DNA of 64,000 bases from G963665085 sp963665085 (GCA_963665085.2 CAXXXS010000001.1:4154001-4218000), one strand, 5' to 3'; positions 55,001-62,221 are shown, counted from the first letter of the stretch. Numbers and translations: made by a program. Notes: a model not told the origin generated them from the letters alone.

Positions 55001-55155
55001 ATGAGATTCAAAGTCCAATGGCCCAGGTAATTTTGGGTGGATTATTAACATCAACTTTATTAAATAGTTTTATAGTACCTATTGTTTACCAGGTGTTGTT
55101 TAACCGGGGATTAATTAAAGAAAAATCAAATGAAAATAATAAAGGGACAGTTTAA
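52033..55155 (+). CDS. CzcA/CusA-family heavy-metal RND efflux pump (second set)
   Basis: The product has 1040 residues, a standard size. TM1 is FLVLLIAVVLIVFGVRTA, the porter start DVFPDLTAPTVTIMTDAHGM and the TM4 signature AIAIGSLVDDAIIDVENVFKRL. A second set of TMs contains GIATRNGILLISRY and LMTALTAALALIPLAF. The motif has AIG-SLVDD, again not the DFG form of classical CzcA, so the ion is hard to predict. It is adaptor-linked and probably partners the TolC-family protein at 55522, although 366 bp of repeat-bearing DNA separate them. It exports metal from the periplasm with proton-motive force. Confidence 0.93.
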   Translation: MINHIIKFSLNNKFLVLLIAVVLIVFGVRTATNMDIDVFPDLTAPTVTIMTDAHGMAPEEVERLVTYPIETAVNGAMDVRRVRSTSALGYSFVWVDFDWGTDVYKARQVVSEKLVTVQEQIPDNVSTPILAPQASVMGEILFLSLQADSTDLSTLRTIAEWDIQPLIQATTGVAQVTIIGGDYKQYQVLADPLKMDFYDVSIEELANACKEMSQNSTGKIVREFGNEYVVRGIARTTNLEELGNTYIKSVNGNPVRVNDIADVKLGSAVKMGYASHNAKPSIIVSVSKQPNTNTLVVSEKIEEKLENIKKTLPPDVTIDTKIFRQADFIETSVYNVQEALLEGAALVMIILILFLGSFRTTVISLLAIPLSLLGAVIVLYLLGMNINTMSLGGMAIAIGSLVDDAIIDVENVFKRLRQNFQLPKEQRQNAFTVVYEASKEIRASILNATMIIIVAFIPLFFLSGMEGRMLKPLGIAYIVSLFMSLLVAMTLTPLLSKLMLSDEKYLSKKEKDSWLTGKIIKGYEKSLKWGLNHKKTIFFPILGLFFVSLFLFSGLGRAFLPEFNEGALTLSIVVKPGTSLEENNRMGNLVERELLSIPEVRSTARRTGRGELDAHSQSTNSAEIDVNFTLEERELEDFLKDVRSKLSGIPGIAYTVGQPLGHRIDHMLSGTRANIAIKIFGTDLNKMYTLGNQIKSTISETEGLVDVSVEQQVEIPQVQIRADRTKLAFYGITIQQFNEFIDIALGGEKMADVYEGQKTFDLILRFNTDYTDKISGIKDALIDTHDGRKIPLSDVADIISTAGPNSISRENVMRKLVVSANVAGRDLRGVVEDIQENVGNNIELPEGYHIEYGGQFESERKASQMLFLTTIAAIFIIFLLLYQEFKDFRLAGIILLNLPLALIGGVFAVVITSGVLSIPSIIGFITLFGIATRNGILLISRYQNLQLQGNSIYDTIIDGSKDRLLPILMTALTAALALIPLAFNGDKPGNEIQSPMAQVILGGLLTSTLLNSFIVPIVYQVLFNRGLIKEKSNENNKGTV

Positions 55156-55213
55156 ATTACTTAAAATAATGGAGATATTAAAGTACAAGGATTTATCGGA
55201 ATGACCTCCTAAA

Positions 55214-55344
55214 GAGGGTGTACAAAAAGTCTATTAACGAAGACATCTCGACTTCGCTCGATGTGACAAACTGCTGATATTCAAGGTTGTTTCGAGCGAC
55301 TCGAGAATATTTTTTATTGAAATACAGACTTTTGAGACAGCCTC
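55214..55344. repeat. MITE-like or large-hairpin intergenic element
   Basis: The left end GAGGGTGTACAAAAAGTCT (55214-55232) is an imperfect inverted copy of the right end AGACTTTTGAGACAGCCTC (55326-55344), 15 of 19 positions matching. Inside lie two smaller palindromes: CATCTCGA/TCGATG near 55253 and TCGAG/CTCGA near 55292. No ORF is contained. Sequences of this type (AGACTTTTTGAGACAGCCTC) are frequent between genes in Bacteroidota. Confidence 0.7.
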
Positions 55345-55399
55345 CTTAAAGAGTAGACTGCAATAGGTTACGTTAAGTTCCTATTTATATGTTAGGATA

Positions 55400-55429
55400 A
55401 GTCCCCCTTTCAGGGGGATTTAGGGGGTC
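55400..55429. repeat. Short palindromic intergenic repeat, copy 2
   Basis: The core TCCCCCT-TTC-AGGGGGA (55402-55418) has the same 7-3-7 layout as copy 1 at 49682, followed by TTTAGGGGGTC. Confidence 0.75.
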
Positions 55430-55521
55430 TCCTTAGTATGAACAAGCTACAAACGATATAAGTGATAAATAAATTTAAACAGTCTAACTCATTAAACATA
55501 TAAGATTAAACAATTAAGATT

Positions 55522-56700
55522 ATGAATAAGATACATATCATTATATTATCAATATTTTCAACATTTACTGTTTATTCACAGCAAACAATAGAGTCTGTAA
55601 TCACAGAAGTAGAAAAGAATAATACAACGCTTGCTGCCTACAGAGAAAATGTTGAAGCCGAGAAGAAAGGGAATAAAATTGGAATCCTACCGGAAAATCC
55701 AGAGGTGGAATTTCATTATTTATGGGGAGAGCCTGCTTCAATAGGAAAACGTACCGATTTTACGATATCGCAGACTTTCGATTTTCCAACAACTTACATC
55801 TATAAAACGCAAATTGCAGATTTGAGAAATATACAGTCTGATTTGGAATATGAGAAACAACGAAAGAATATTGTATATGAAACCCGTATGCTTTGTTCAG
55901 AGCTAATTTACTTAAATGGGTTAAATAGTGAATATGAGAAGAGGCTGGAAAATGATCGTAAGATTTCAAATTCCTACAAGCGCAAAATGGAAGTTGGTGA
56001 AGCATCAATTCTCGAACATAACAAAGCACAGATTAATCTGCTGAATACAGAAAAGCAGTTGGAGCAAATAAAAATTAAAAGGGATGCAGCAATTCATCAG
56101 CTAGCTGCTCTTAACGGGGGAAAACCAATAGCTTTTTCTGATAGTGTTTTTGTTACAGAACTTATAAATTCTGATTTTGAGAGTTGGTATGTTCAGGCGG
56201 AGCAAAACAATCCGTTGTTAAGCTGGATAAAACAAGAGATCGCCTTATCTGATAAAGAAAGAAAATTAATTATTGCACAGAATCTACCCAAAGTAAGTGC
56301 GGGGTATATGTCGGAAATGGTTCCCGATGAAAAGTTTCAGGGGCTGACTTTAGGATTTTCTATTCCTCTTTGGGAGAATAAGAACACTATTAAATATGCA
56401 AAATTAAAGGCAAATGCAGTTCAAAGCATGGAAACGGATGAGAAACTGAAGTTCTACAATGAGATGAAAATTACACACCAGAAAGCAGTAGCCTTACAAA
56501 TCAGTGTAACCGATTTCAAACAAAGAATCGAAGCAAACTATAATATTGATTTATTATCTATTGCTTTACAAAAAGGTGAGATTTCGCTATCAGAATATTA
56601 TTATGAACTTATGGTGTTTTATGATAGTAAAGAAGAACTTTTAGGAATGCAAAAAGAATTGCAAGACTGTGTGGTAAAACTTAAATTATATGAAGAATAA
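55522..56700 (+). CDS. TolC-family outer-membrane efflux protein (second RND set)
   Basis: The product has 392 residues with a signal peptide (cleavage near TVYSQ). TolC-type repeats are EVEKNNTTLAAYRENVEAEKK and, in the second half, EQNNPLLSWIKQEIALSDKE; strands include HYLWGEP and LGFSIPLWENKN. It should pair with the RND pump ending at 55155. It differs clearly from the first TolC (46382) in sequence and lies in its own segment behind a 366-bp repeat region, so it may be transcribed separately. A terminator hairpin follows at 56806. Confidence 0.9.
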   Translation: MNKIHIIILSIFSTFTVYSQQTIESVITEVEKNNTTLAAYRENVEAEKKGNKIGILPENPEVEFHYLWGEPASIGKRTDFTISQTFDFPTTYIYKTQIADLRNIQSDLEYEKQRKNIVYETRMLCSELIYLNGLNSEYEKRLENDRKISNSYKRKMEVGEASILEHNKAQINLLNTEKQLEQIKIKRDAAIHQLAALNGGKPIAFSDSVFVTELINSDFESWYVQAEQNNPLLSWIKQEIALSDKERKLIIAQNLPKVSAGYMSEMVPDEKFQGLTLGFSIPLWENKNTIKYAKLKANAVQSMETDEKLKFYNEMKITHQKAVALQISVTDFKQRIEANYNIDLLSIALQKGEISLSEYYYELMVFYDSKEELLGMQKELQDCVVKLKLYEE

Positions 56701-56805
56701 TATTTGGATTGGCCTATTGATTAGATTTATATATTAATTGTTTTTAAAACAAAGTTTAATCTAATAGGTAAATTTATACGCTAAGTTTTAAAGTGGTAAA
56801 AAGAT

Positions 56806-56845
56806 AAGAGGCTTCTATCTTGTTAAGCAAGAGAAGCCTTTTTTA
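56806..56845 (+). terminator. Rho-independent terminator of the metal-resistance island
   Basis: GGCTTCT (56810-56816) pairs with AGAAGCC (56832-56838), with an inner CTTG/CAAG pairing, and is followed by TTTTTTTA. The AAGAGGCTTC stem resembles the terminator at 5684-5720, which suggests a common terminator design. Confidence 0.75.
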
Positions 56846-57088
56846 TATTGAGACATTTTACATATGTGAGAATCTAGTTGTAATTTTTTTATTCTATTAT
56901 AGGATTAGGTTATTGATAGAAGTAAACGTATATTTACCTGATTTTGTATTTGAAAATCACGTAAAAATTCTTTCCCAAAATTTATTTCTACGTTTTTTCT
57001 CATTCAATTTCTGAGATAACGTAGCACTGTAATATTAATTAAAACAGTATACCTGCTTAATTTTTTATCACCAAGTTGCTGCAATTAT

Positions 57089-57112
57089 TAATTAGGCTAA
57101 TAAAAAAGCCTT
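57089..57112 (+). promoter_or_regulatory. Hairpin in the 5' leader of the RRM gene
   Basis: ATTAGGCT (about 57089) can pair with AGCCTTAAT around an A-rich loop, ending ~13 nt before the start codon and so likely to affect ribosome access. The downstream genes encode RNA chaperones, so a temperature-sensitive leader is conceivable but unproven. Confidence 0.4.
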
Positions 57113-57125
57113 AATATTTTTTAAT

Positions 57126-57401
57126 ATGAATATTTATGTTGGCAATCTTGATTATAAGATTGACGAAGATGACCTAAAAGGAGTTTTCGAAGAGTATGGT
57201 AGTGTTTCCGAAGCTAAAATCATTACCGATAAAATGTCTGGAAGAAGTAAAGGTTTTGGCTTTGTTATTATGGATGATGATTCTGATGCTAAGAAAGCTA
57301 TTAATGAATTAAATGGAGCTACTGTGAAAAATCGACAAATTGTTGTAAACGAAGCTCGGGAAAAAACTAGTTCTAATAACAATAATAGAAGGAGGTATTA
57401 G
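57126..57401 (+). CDS. RRM-domain RNA-binding protein
   Basis: The product has 91 residues and one RNA-recognition motif. RNP2 is IYVGNLDY (residues 2-9) and RNP1 is RSKGFGFVIM, with flanking beta-alpha-beta order intact (LKGVFEEYGSVSEAKIITDK, AKKAINELNGATVKNRQIVVNEA). The C-terminus is short and polar (SSNNNNRRRY). Bacterial single-RRM proteins are cold- or stress-induced RNA chaperones in several groups. Its last codons overlap a strong Shine-Dalgarno-like AGGAGGT (57390-57396) for the following cold-shock gene, so the two are co-expressed. Confidence 0.94.
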   Translation: MNIYVGNLDYKIDEDDLKGVFEEYGSVSEAKIITDKMSGRSKGFGFVIMDDDSDAKKAINELNGATVKNRQIVVNEAREKTSSNNNNRRRY

Positions 57402-57403
57402 AA

Positions 57404-57595
57404 ATGAGTTTTGGAAAAGTAAAATGGTATAATGATACCAAAGGATTTGGTTTTATTGAATCAGAAGACGGTAAAGACGTATTTGTTCATCGTTCTGGAT
57501 TGTTAAGTCCTTTTAGTGGATTGACACCCGATCAGGAAGTTGAATTTGATGTTAAGCAGGGAGATAAAGGTCCTGTAGCTTTTAACGTGAAATAA
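57404..57595 (+). CDS. Cold-shock protein (CspA family)
   Basis: The product has 63 residues, the size of CspA-type single cold-shock domains. RNA-binding motifs are KGFGFIE (RNP1) and DVFVHRS (RNP2), with KWYNDTKGFGF near the N-terminus and a C-terminal GDKGPVAFNV. It binds single-stranded RNA/DNA and melts secondary structure. It is preceded by an unusually strong AGGAGGT site at 57390-57396, 7 nt before the ATG, atypical for Bacteroidota and a sign of high translation. It follows the RRM gene directly (2 bp). Confidence 0.96.
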   Translation: MSFGKVKWYNDTKGFGFIESEDGKDVFVHRSGLLSPFSGLTPDQEVEFDVKQGDKGPVAFNVK

Positions 57596-57602
57596 AAACT
57601 AT

Positions 57603-58667
57603 TTGAAAGCTTTTAACATAGGAGATATAACTATACCTGTTCCAATTATTCAAGGAGGGATGGGTATAGGAATTTCATTATCGAATTTAGCTGCTGCTGT
57701 TGCTACAGAAGGTGGCGTTGGAACTATTGCTACTGTTGGTGTTGGACTTATTCATGGAACTCCAGATAAAAGTTTTAGACAAAATAATATAGAAGGTGTA
57801 ATCTATGAAATAAGAAAAGCCCGCAAACAGACAAAAGGAATACTTGCAGTAAATATAATGTCTGTACTGACCAACTTTACAGACTTGGTTGAAACTTCAA
57901 TAAATGAAAAGATTGACATTATTTTTTCGGGCGCTGGTTTACCTCTTGAGCTACCAAAGTTTAAGGTAGGTGGAAGTAATACCAAATTGGTTCCAATTGT
58001 TTCTTCCGGTAGAGCTGCACAAATTATTGCGAGAAAATGGTTGCAGAATTATAATTATCTACCTGATGCTTTTGTAGTAGAAGGGCCTAAAGCTGGAGGA
58101 CATTTAGGCTTTAGCTATAAAGATTTAGAAGCTGATGAAATTACTTTAGAACAGTTAGTGGTTGATGTGAAACATGTTGTTGAAGATATTTCATTAACAC
58201 ATCACAAAAAGATACCAATAATAGCTGGAGGAGGAATTACAACGGGACAGAAAATAAGGCAAATAATAAACTTAGGTGCAGATGCTGTCCAAATAGGAAG
58301 CAGTTTTATTGCTACAAATGAATGTGATGCTTCTCCTGCATTTAAACAAGCGATAATTTCCTCAAAAAAAGAAGATATTCGACTAATAAAAAGCCCTGTG
58401 GGTCTCCCTGGAAGAGCCGTGGAGAATAATTTTCTTCTAGCAGCAGAGCGAGGAGAAAAACGCCCTAAGTCTTGTAAATTTAATTGTATTAAATCCTGCA
58501 ATCCAAAAACTACGGATTATTGCATTGCTGACGCTCTATTTTCAGCATATAAAGGCGATTTTATGAATGGATTTGCTTTTTCTGGAGCAAATGCTTATGA
58601 AATAGAGTCTTTAACATCTGTTGAAGAGGTTTTTATAAGACTTAAGCAGGAATTCGACAAACAATAA
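57603..58667 (+). CDS. Nitronate monooxygenase / FMN-dependent 2-nitropropane dioxygenase family
   Basis: The product has 354 residues and begins at TTG (57603). The next in-frame ATG (57661) would remove the essential IPVPIIQGGMGIGIS N-terminus, so TTG is preferred. The FMN-binding TIM barrel shows QGGMGIGIS, VEGPKAGGHLGF (with the conserved Gly-Gly-His), PIIAGGGITTGQKI and GADAVQIGSSFIATNE. A Cys-rich tail, KSCKFNCIKSCNP and DYCIADALFSA, follows. It oxidises alkyl nitronates or serves as a related flavin oxidoreductase such as FabK-like enoyl reductase. It lies 7 bp after the cold-shock gene and 21 bp before the sigma gene, inside the same operon. Confidence 0.93.
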   Translation: MKAFNIGDITIPVPIIQGGMGIGISLSNLAAAVATEGGVGTIATVGVGLIHGTPDKSFRQNNIEGVIYEIRKARKQTKGILAVNIMSVLTNFTDLVETSINEKIDIIFSGAGLPLELPKFKVGGSNTKLVPIVSSGRAAQIIARKWLQNYNYLPDAFVVEGPKAGGHLGFSYKDLEADEITLEQLVVDVKHVVEDISLTHHKKIPIIAGGGITTGQKIRQIINLGADAVQIGSSFIATNECDASPAFKQAIISSKKEDIRLIKSPVGLPGRAVENNFLLAAERGEKRPKSCKFNCIKSCNPKTTDYCIADALFSAYKGDFMNGFAFSGANAYEIESLTSVEEVFIRLKQEFDKQ

Positions 58668-58688
58668 TATTTAAATTAATTTTTTATT

Positions 58689-59558
58689 ATGCGTCAATTA
58701 AAGATTTCTCAACAAATTACGCATCGAAATGAGAATTCTGTAAACTTATATTTCCAGGAGGTAAATAAATATCCTATGGTGAGTATTGATGAGGAAGTTG
58801 AGTTATCCGTACGAATACGTAATGGTGATGAGTTAGCTCTGCGTCGACTGGTAGAAGCAAATTTGCGTTTTGTTATTTCAGTTGCCAAACAATACCAGAA
58901 TCAGGGATTGTCGTTCCCGGATTTGATAAATGAAGGTAATGTAGGTCTTGTAAAGGCTGCTCAAAAGTTTGATGAAACCAGGGGATTTAAATTTATTTCG
59001 TATGCTGTTTGGTGGATCCGACAATCTATAATGCAAGCAATTTCTGAGCAAACAAGAATTGTTCGATTGCCTGTCAATAGAATTTCGGCTATTAATAGAA
59101 TTAAAAAAGCTATTCCATTTCTTGAGCAACAATATGAGCGGGAACCAACCAATAGCGAACTAGCCGAATACCTTGACATGAAAGAAAATCTTATTAAAGA
59201 AAATAATGATATTAAACATAGACAAGTTTCTTTAGATAAGCCATTGTCTAACGAAGGAGAAAGTGACTTTACATTTTATGATCTTTTGCATAATGATAAT
59301 TTGCCTTCTCCTGATTCTGATTTAGATTCTGATTCAGCAAGAATAGACATTATTCGTGCTGTTAATAAATTAGGGAATAGAGAAAAGGATATTATTACTT
59401 TTTTATACGGATTAGATGGGAAAGAGCCATTAACTCTGCATGAGGTTTCTGACATACTGAATGTTTCTAGTGAAAGAGTTAGACAGATTAGAGAAGCAAG
59501 TTTATTGAGGCTAAAGAAGATACTTTCAGGTAAATCCTGTTTTCATGATAACATATAA
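58689..59558 (+). CDS. RpoD-like sigma-70 factor, divergent paralog (group 2-like)
   Basis: The product has 289 residues, the length of Bacteroidota primary sigma factors. Region 1.2 is NSVNLYFQEVNKYPMV and region 2 contains RFVISVAKQYQNQGLSFPDLINEGN and FDETRGFKFISYAVWWIRQSI. Region 4 contains LNVSSERVRQIREASLLRL. Region 3 (NRISAINRIKKAIPFLEQQY) and region 4.1 (EVSDILNVSSERVRQI) depart from the usual housekeeping sequence (TRERVRQIKEKA). I therefore read it as an alternative RpoD-type factor, not the main one. It lies in the RRM-Csp-NMO operon, 15 bp before a second cold-shock-domain gene, consistent with a stress or cold response. This is inferred from remembered consensus. Confidence 0.88.
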   Translation: MRQLKISQQITHRNENSVNLYFQEVNKYPMVSIDEEVELSVRIRNGDELALRRLVEANLRFVISVAKQYQNQGLSFPDLINEGNVGLVKAAQKFDETRGFKFISYAVWWIRQSIMQAISEQTRIVRLPVNRISAINRIKKAIPFLEQQYEREPTNSELAEYLDMKENLIKENNDIKHRQVSLDKPLSNEGESDFTFYDLLHNDNLPSPDSDLDSDSARIDIIRAVNKLGNREKDIITFLYGLDGKEPLTLHEVSDILNVSSERVRQIREASLLRLKKILSGKSCFHDNI

Positions 59559-59573
59559 ATAAATGATTTTTGA

Positions 59574-60020
59574 ATGAGTAGAACGAGTGAAACATTTGGT
59601 AAAAAAGAAATTAGAAATAAACAATTAAAGAAAAGAAAAGATAAAGCTCAACGAAAACTTGAACGAAAAGAACAAGGGAAGAGTAGTTTTGATGATATGC
59701 TGGCATGGGTAGATGAAAATGGACGGATTTGCTCTGAACCACCAGAAAAAGATAGTAAGCAGGAGATAAAAGCAGAAAACATTGATGTTTCAGTTCCTAA
59801 AGGTGGATATAAGAAGGAAGATGTTATTTATACCGGGAAAATTCAGAATTATGATCAAAGAAAAGGTTTTGGATTTATTAGTAGCTTACAACTAAAAAAT
59901 ACTATATTTTTTCATATTACCGATTGCTCTGAGGAACTTAAAATTGGAGAGAAAGTTACATTTGAAACTCAAAATGGCCTGAAGGGATTAAAAGCTTATA
60001 ATATCAGTAAAAAAGGATAG
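59574..60020 (+). CDS. Cold-shock-domain protein with basic N-terminal extension
   Basis: The product has 148 residues. The N-terminal ~35 residues are strongly basic (KKEIRNKQLKKRKDKAQRK), followed by an acidic/neutral linker with MLAWVDENGRI. The C-terminal ~65 residues form a cold-shock domain: YTGKIQNYDQRKGFGFIS and TIFFHITDC. This layout, basic lysine-rich N-terminus plus CSD, is common in Bacteroidota. The basic tail could contact RNA or ribosomes. It is the last gene of the plus-strand operon and its 3' end forms a hairpin with the convergent RelA-type gene. Confidence 0.92.
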   Translation: MSRTSETFGKKEIRNKQLKKRKDKAQRKLERKEQGKSSFDDMLAWVDENGRICSEPPEKDSKQEIKAENIDVSVPKGGYKKEDVIYTGKIQNYDQRKGFGFISSLQLKNTIFFHITDCSEELKIGEKVTFETQNGLKGLKAYNISKKG

Positions 60021-60039
60021 GATAAAGAAATTCTTTATC
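60021..60039. terminator. Small bidirectional hairpin between convergent operons
   Basis: GATAAAGA-AAT-TCTTTATC is a perfect 8-bp AT-rich stem placed directly after the cold-shock stop and overlapping the stop of the convergent minus-strand gene. It is weak by GC content but symmetric, so it could serve both directions. Confidence 0.4.
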
Positions 60040-61021
60040 TTGAAAAAGAGATAAAAACCTCTCTTTGATGCGAAGATAAAATATCATAAAATGATTTCAT
60101 ATCTTGCTTAAATAGGCAATATCTTATTTTTGAGTATGGATTCAAGTCTTGTTTAATATAAATTTCTATTGCATTTACAAGGGAGAGGTTATTTTGTAAC
60201 GCTTCATTTAATTCTCCTTCAGTAAATCCATCCTTTTGTATTAGAATCTCTTGTACAAATCCATCAACTTTGAACTCAATAAAATTGTATTTAGGAAAAT
60301 ATTTTAAAGCAATAAATAAGAAACGAAAAACATCCAGTGTTTTAGATTTTTCAATTTTACCACCTTTTTTCAATCGTTTACTTATTTTTATTTCTTCTTG
60401 TGAAATTTCTTTTTGAATATTTAAAAATTCATCATCAGCAATCTCAAATAGTGCAGATAAACGATTAATCCTACGTTTTAAATTTTGAGGGATACTTTTC
60501 TTGTATTTTATTTTATGGTCAAGTATACTCCATGCATCCTGAATTACTGTACGAATTTGTAGTTCGATTTTAACTTTTTTAAACTTGTCATACCCGGTAA
60601 TACCTTTTAACCTTGATTTTAAAGCTAATTGAAGATGTACACTTTTATATCCAAATTTATCATCTGTTTTTTCTAATTGATTCGATTTGTCTGTTATTTC
60701 TATTTCTCTAAAATATTTTTTAAGATTACGTCGAATTTCATTCACATCTTCTGAATAAAAACATACGGCTCTAATTCCAACCAAGTCGGTTATATAATTA
60801 CTGATTTGATATCGATTATTATTTGGAGATATTTGAGATAAATATTTTCGTTTAAACTTGCTAACACTTTCTTCAAAACTTTTTGTTCGGCCAGACACAG
60901 TTTCAACCCGGGGGATTGTGGATATTAACTCTGAAAAAAATTGTACTGATGCTTCGTGATATGACAATTGACTCTCGTACCAATTTTTAAATTCTATTAT
61001 TTTCTTTTCAAGGACACTCAT
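60035..61021 (-). CDS. RelA/SpoT-family alarmone synthetase-type protein
   Basis: The product has 328 residues. The synthetase fold shows its key motifs: GRTKS (44-48), DLVGIRAVC (79-87), FGYKSVHL (123-130), ELQIRTVIQDAWS (153-165) and the HxxxYK motif in HKIKYK (169-174). No HD hydrolase domain or ACT/TGS domain is present. The C-terminal ~150 residues form a helical/beta region without a known name. It is either a small (p)ppGpp/pGpp synthetase or a tRNA-pyrophosphorylating toxin relative (toxSAS); no antitoxin gene is adjacent. Its start abuts the stop of the desaturase gene with no gap, so the two are translationally coupled. Confidence 0.85.
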   Translation of the reverse strand: MSVLEKKIIEFKNWYESQLSYHEASVQFFSELISTIPRVETVSGRTKSFEESVSKFKRKYLSQISPNNNRYQISNYITDLVGIRAVCFYSEDVNEIRRNLKKYFREIEITDKSNQLEKTDDKFGYKSVHLQLALKSRLKGITGYDKFKKVKIELQIRTVIQDAWSILDHKIKYKKSIPQNLKRRINRLSALFEIADDEFLNIQKEISQEEIKISKRLKKGGKIEKSKTLDVFRFLFIALKYFPKYNFIEFKVDGFVQEILIQKDGFTEGELNEALQNNLSLVNAIEIYIKQDLNPYSKIRYCLFKQDMKSFYDILSSHQREVFISFSR

Positions 61022-62158
61022 TTAAGCGGTAACCATATTTTTATTTTTAGATGTTTTTGGTTGAGAAAACTTTATGATTCTTTTAGCTCCCAATGTTTTT
61101 AGCATTATTGCATGCTGATGTATAGCTTCAAAAAATGTTTTGTTTACATTGTAAGGGAGTTGATGTTTTTTTGCAGTTTTTTCAATTATTTTAGACAAGT
61201 TTTTATAATGAACATGGCTTATATTAGGGAAAAGATGATGAACAACCTGGTAGTTTAATCCTCCAATCAACCATGAAAAAATTTTGCTTTTAGGAGAGAA
61301 ATCGCAAGTAGTGTATAGTTGATGTACTGCCCAATGGTTATTAAGTTCATTATTAATATCGGGTAATGGATAATCTGAAGTTGGAACTACATGGGCTGTT
61401 TGAAAAATAGTGCTCAATATAAGTCCACTTGTGAAGTGCATTATAAAAAAACCTAGTAATATCCAATACCAATTTAAAGGCATTAGTATAATGGGTAAAA
61501 TTAGAATTAAAGCATAATAAATTACTTTTGAGATAACCATTTTTATATAAAGCTGATTGTAATTTTCGCTACTACTTAAAACAGCACCATCATTTTTATA
61601 TTTTTTTAAGCGTTTAAAGTCTTTTATTGTTACCCATGAGAAAGTCATTAATCCATATAATAACCATGCATAAATATATTGGTATTTATGGATTTTCTTT
61701 AAAGGTTTATGAGGAGAAAAACGTAGGATACCCTCATGAGCTATATCTTCATCGTGTCCCTCAATGTTTGTAAATCCATGATGTAGCGTATTGTGCTGAT
61801 ATTTCCAGTTTGCAGGAAAACCACCTAAGATATAAAGTGAGTTGCCAAAAAATTTATTTACCCATTGGTATTTTGAAAATGAGCCATGATTTGCATCATG
61901 CATTGTTACTAACCCGATACCAGACATTCCAAATCCCATTACTGCCCAGCACAACAATACAAAACCTAAATCATTTACAATCCCGGAAAGCATTAAACCA
62001 AAAGGGATAAAATAAATCAATGACATTAATACGGTTTTAATTATTATTTCTGAACCACCATCCTTTTCTATGCCCTTATTATTAAAATAGTCATTTACAG
62101 AAGAGCGTAATTCTTTTACAAAATCCAGTTTTTCTTTCTTGTATTTTAGTACTTCCAT
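61022..62158 (-). CDS. Fatty acid desaturase, membrane-bound, no cytochrome b5 domain
   Basis: The product has 378 residues, an inner-membrane enzyme with about four hydrophobic segments. The three di-iron His boxes are HDANH (87-91), HNTLHH (122-127) and QVVHH (~302-306). The order and Gln-containing third box resemble front-end/acyl-lipid desaturases, which introduce double bonds and raise membrane fluidity in the cold. Electron donors must be supplied by other proteins. It is followed with no gap by the alarmone-synthetase gene and preceded by the B12-domain gene (63 bp). The double-bond position is unknown. Confidence 0.93.
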   Translation of the reverse strand: MEVLKYKKEKLDFVKELRSSVNDYFNNKGIEKDGGSEIIIKTVLMSLIYFIPFGLMLSGIVNDLGFVLLCWAVMGFGMSGIGLVTMHDANHGSFSKYQWVNKFFGNSLYILGGFPANWKYQHNTLHHGFTNIEGHDEDIAHEGILRFSPHKPLKKIHKYQYIYAWLLYGLMTFSWVTIKDFKRLKKYKNDGAVLSSSENYNQLYIKMVISKVIYYALILILPIILMPLNWYWILLGFFIMHFTSGLILSTIFQTAHVVPTSDYPLPDINNELNNHWAVHQLYTTCDFSPKSKIFSWLIGGLNYQVVHHLFPNISHVHYKNLSKIIEKTAKKHQLPYNVNKTFFEAIHQHAIMLKTLGAKRIIKFSQPKTSKNKNMVTA

Positions 62159-62221
62159 TCTATTATTTGAATTTTTCTTTTCTTATGTTTAGTTCTTAAG
62201 TGTTATTAATAACGTGAATAA

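Larger units (their letters stand above)
55156..55521. other. Intergenic region with two repeat elements
   Basis: 366 bp without an ORF separate the second RND pump from its TolC. It contains the inverted-repeat element at 55214-55344 and the short palindrome at 55400-55429, described separately. Confidence 0.6.
56701..57125. other. Intergenic region with terminator and cold-gene leader
   Basis: 425 bp. The first part holds the terminator at 56806-56845. The rest is AT-rich leader DNA of the RRM gene and contains the hairpin ATTAGGCT/AGCCTTAAT at 57089-57112, only ~13 bp before the ATG. I recognise no coding ORF or clear promoter. Confidence 0.5.
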
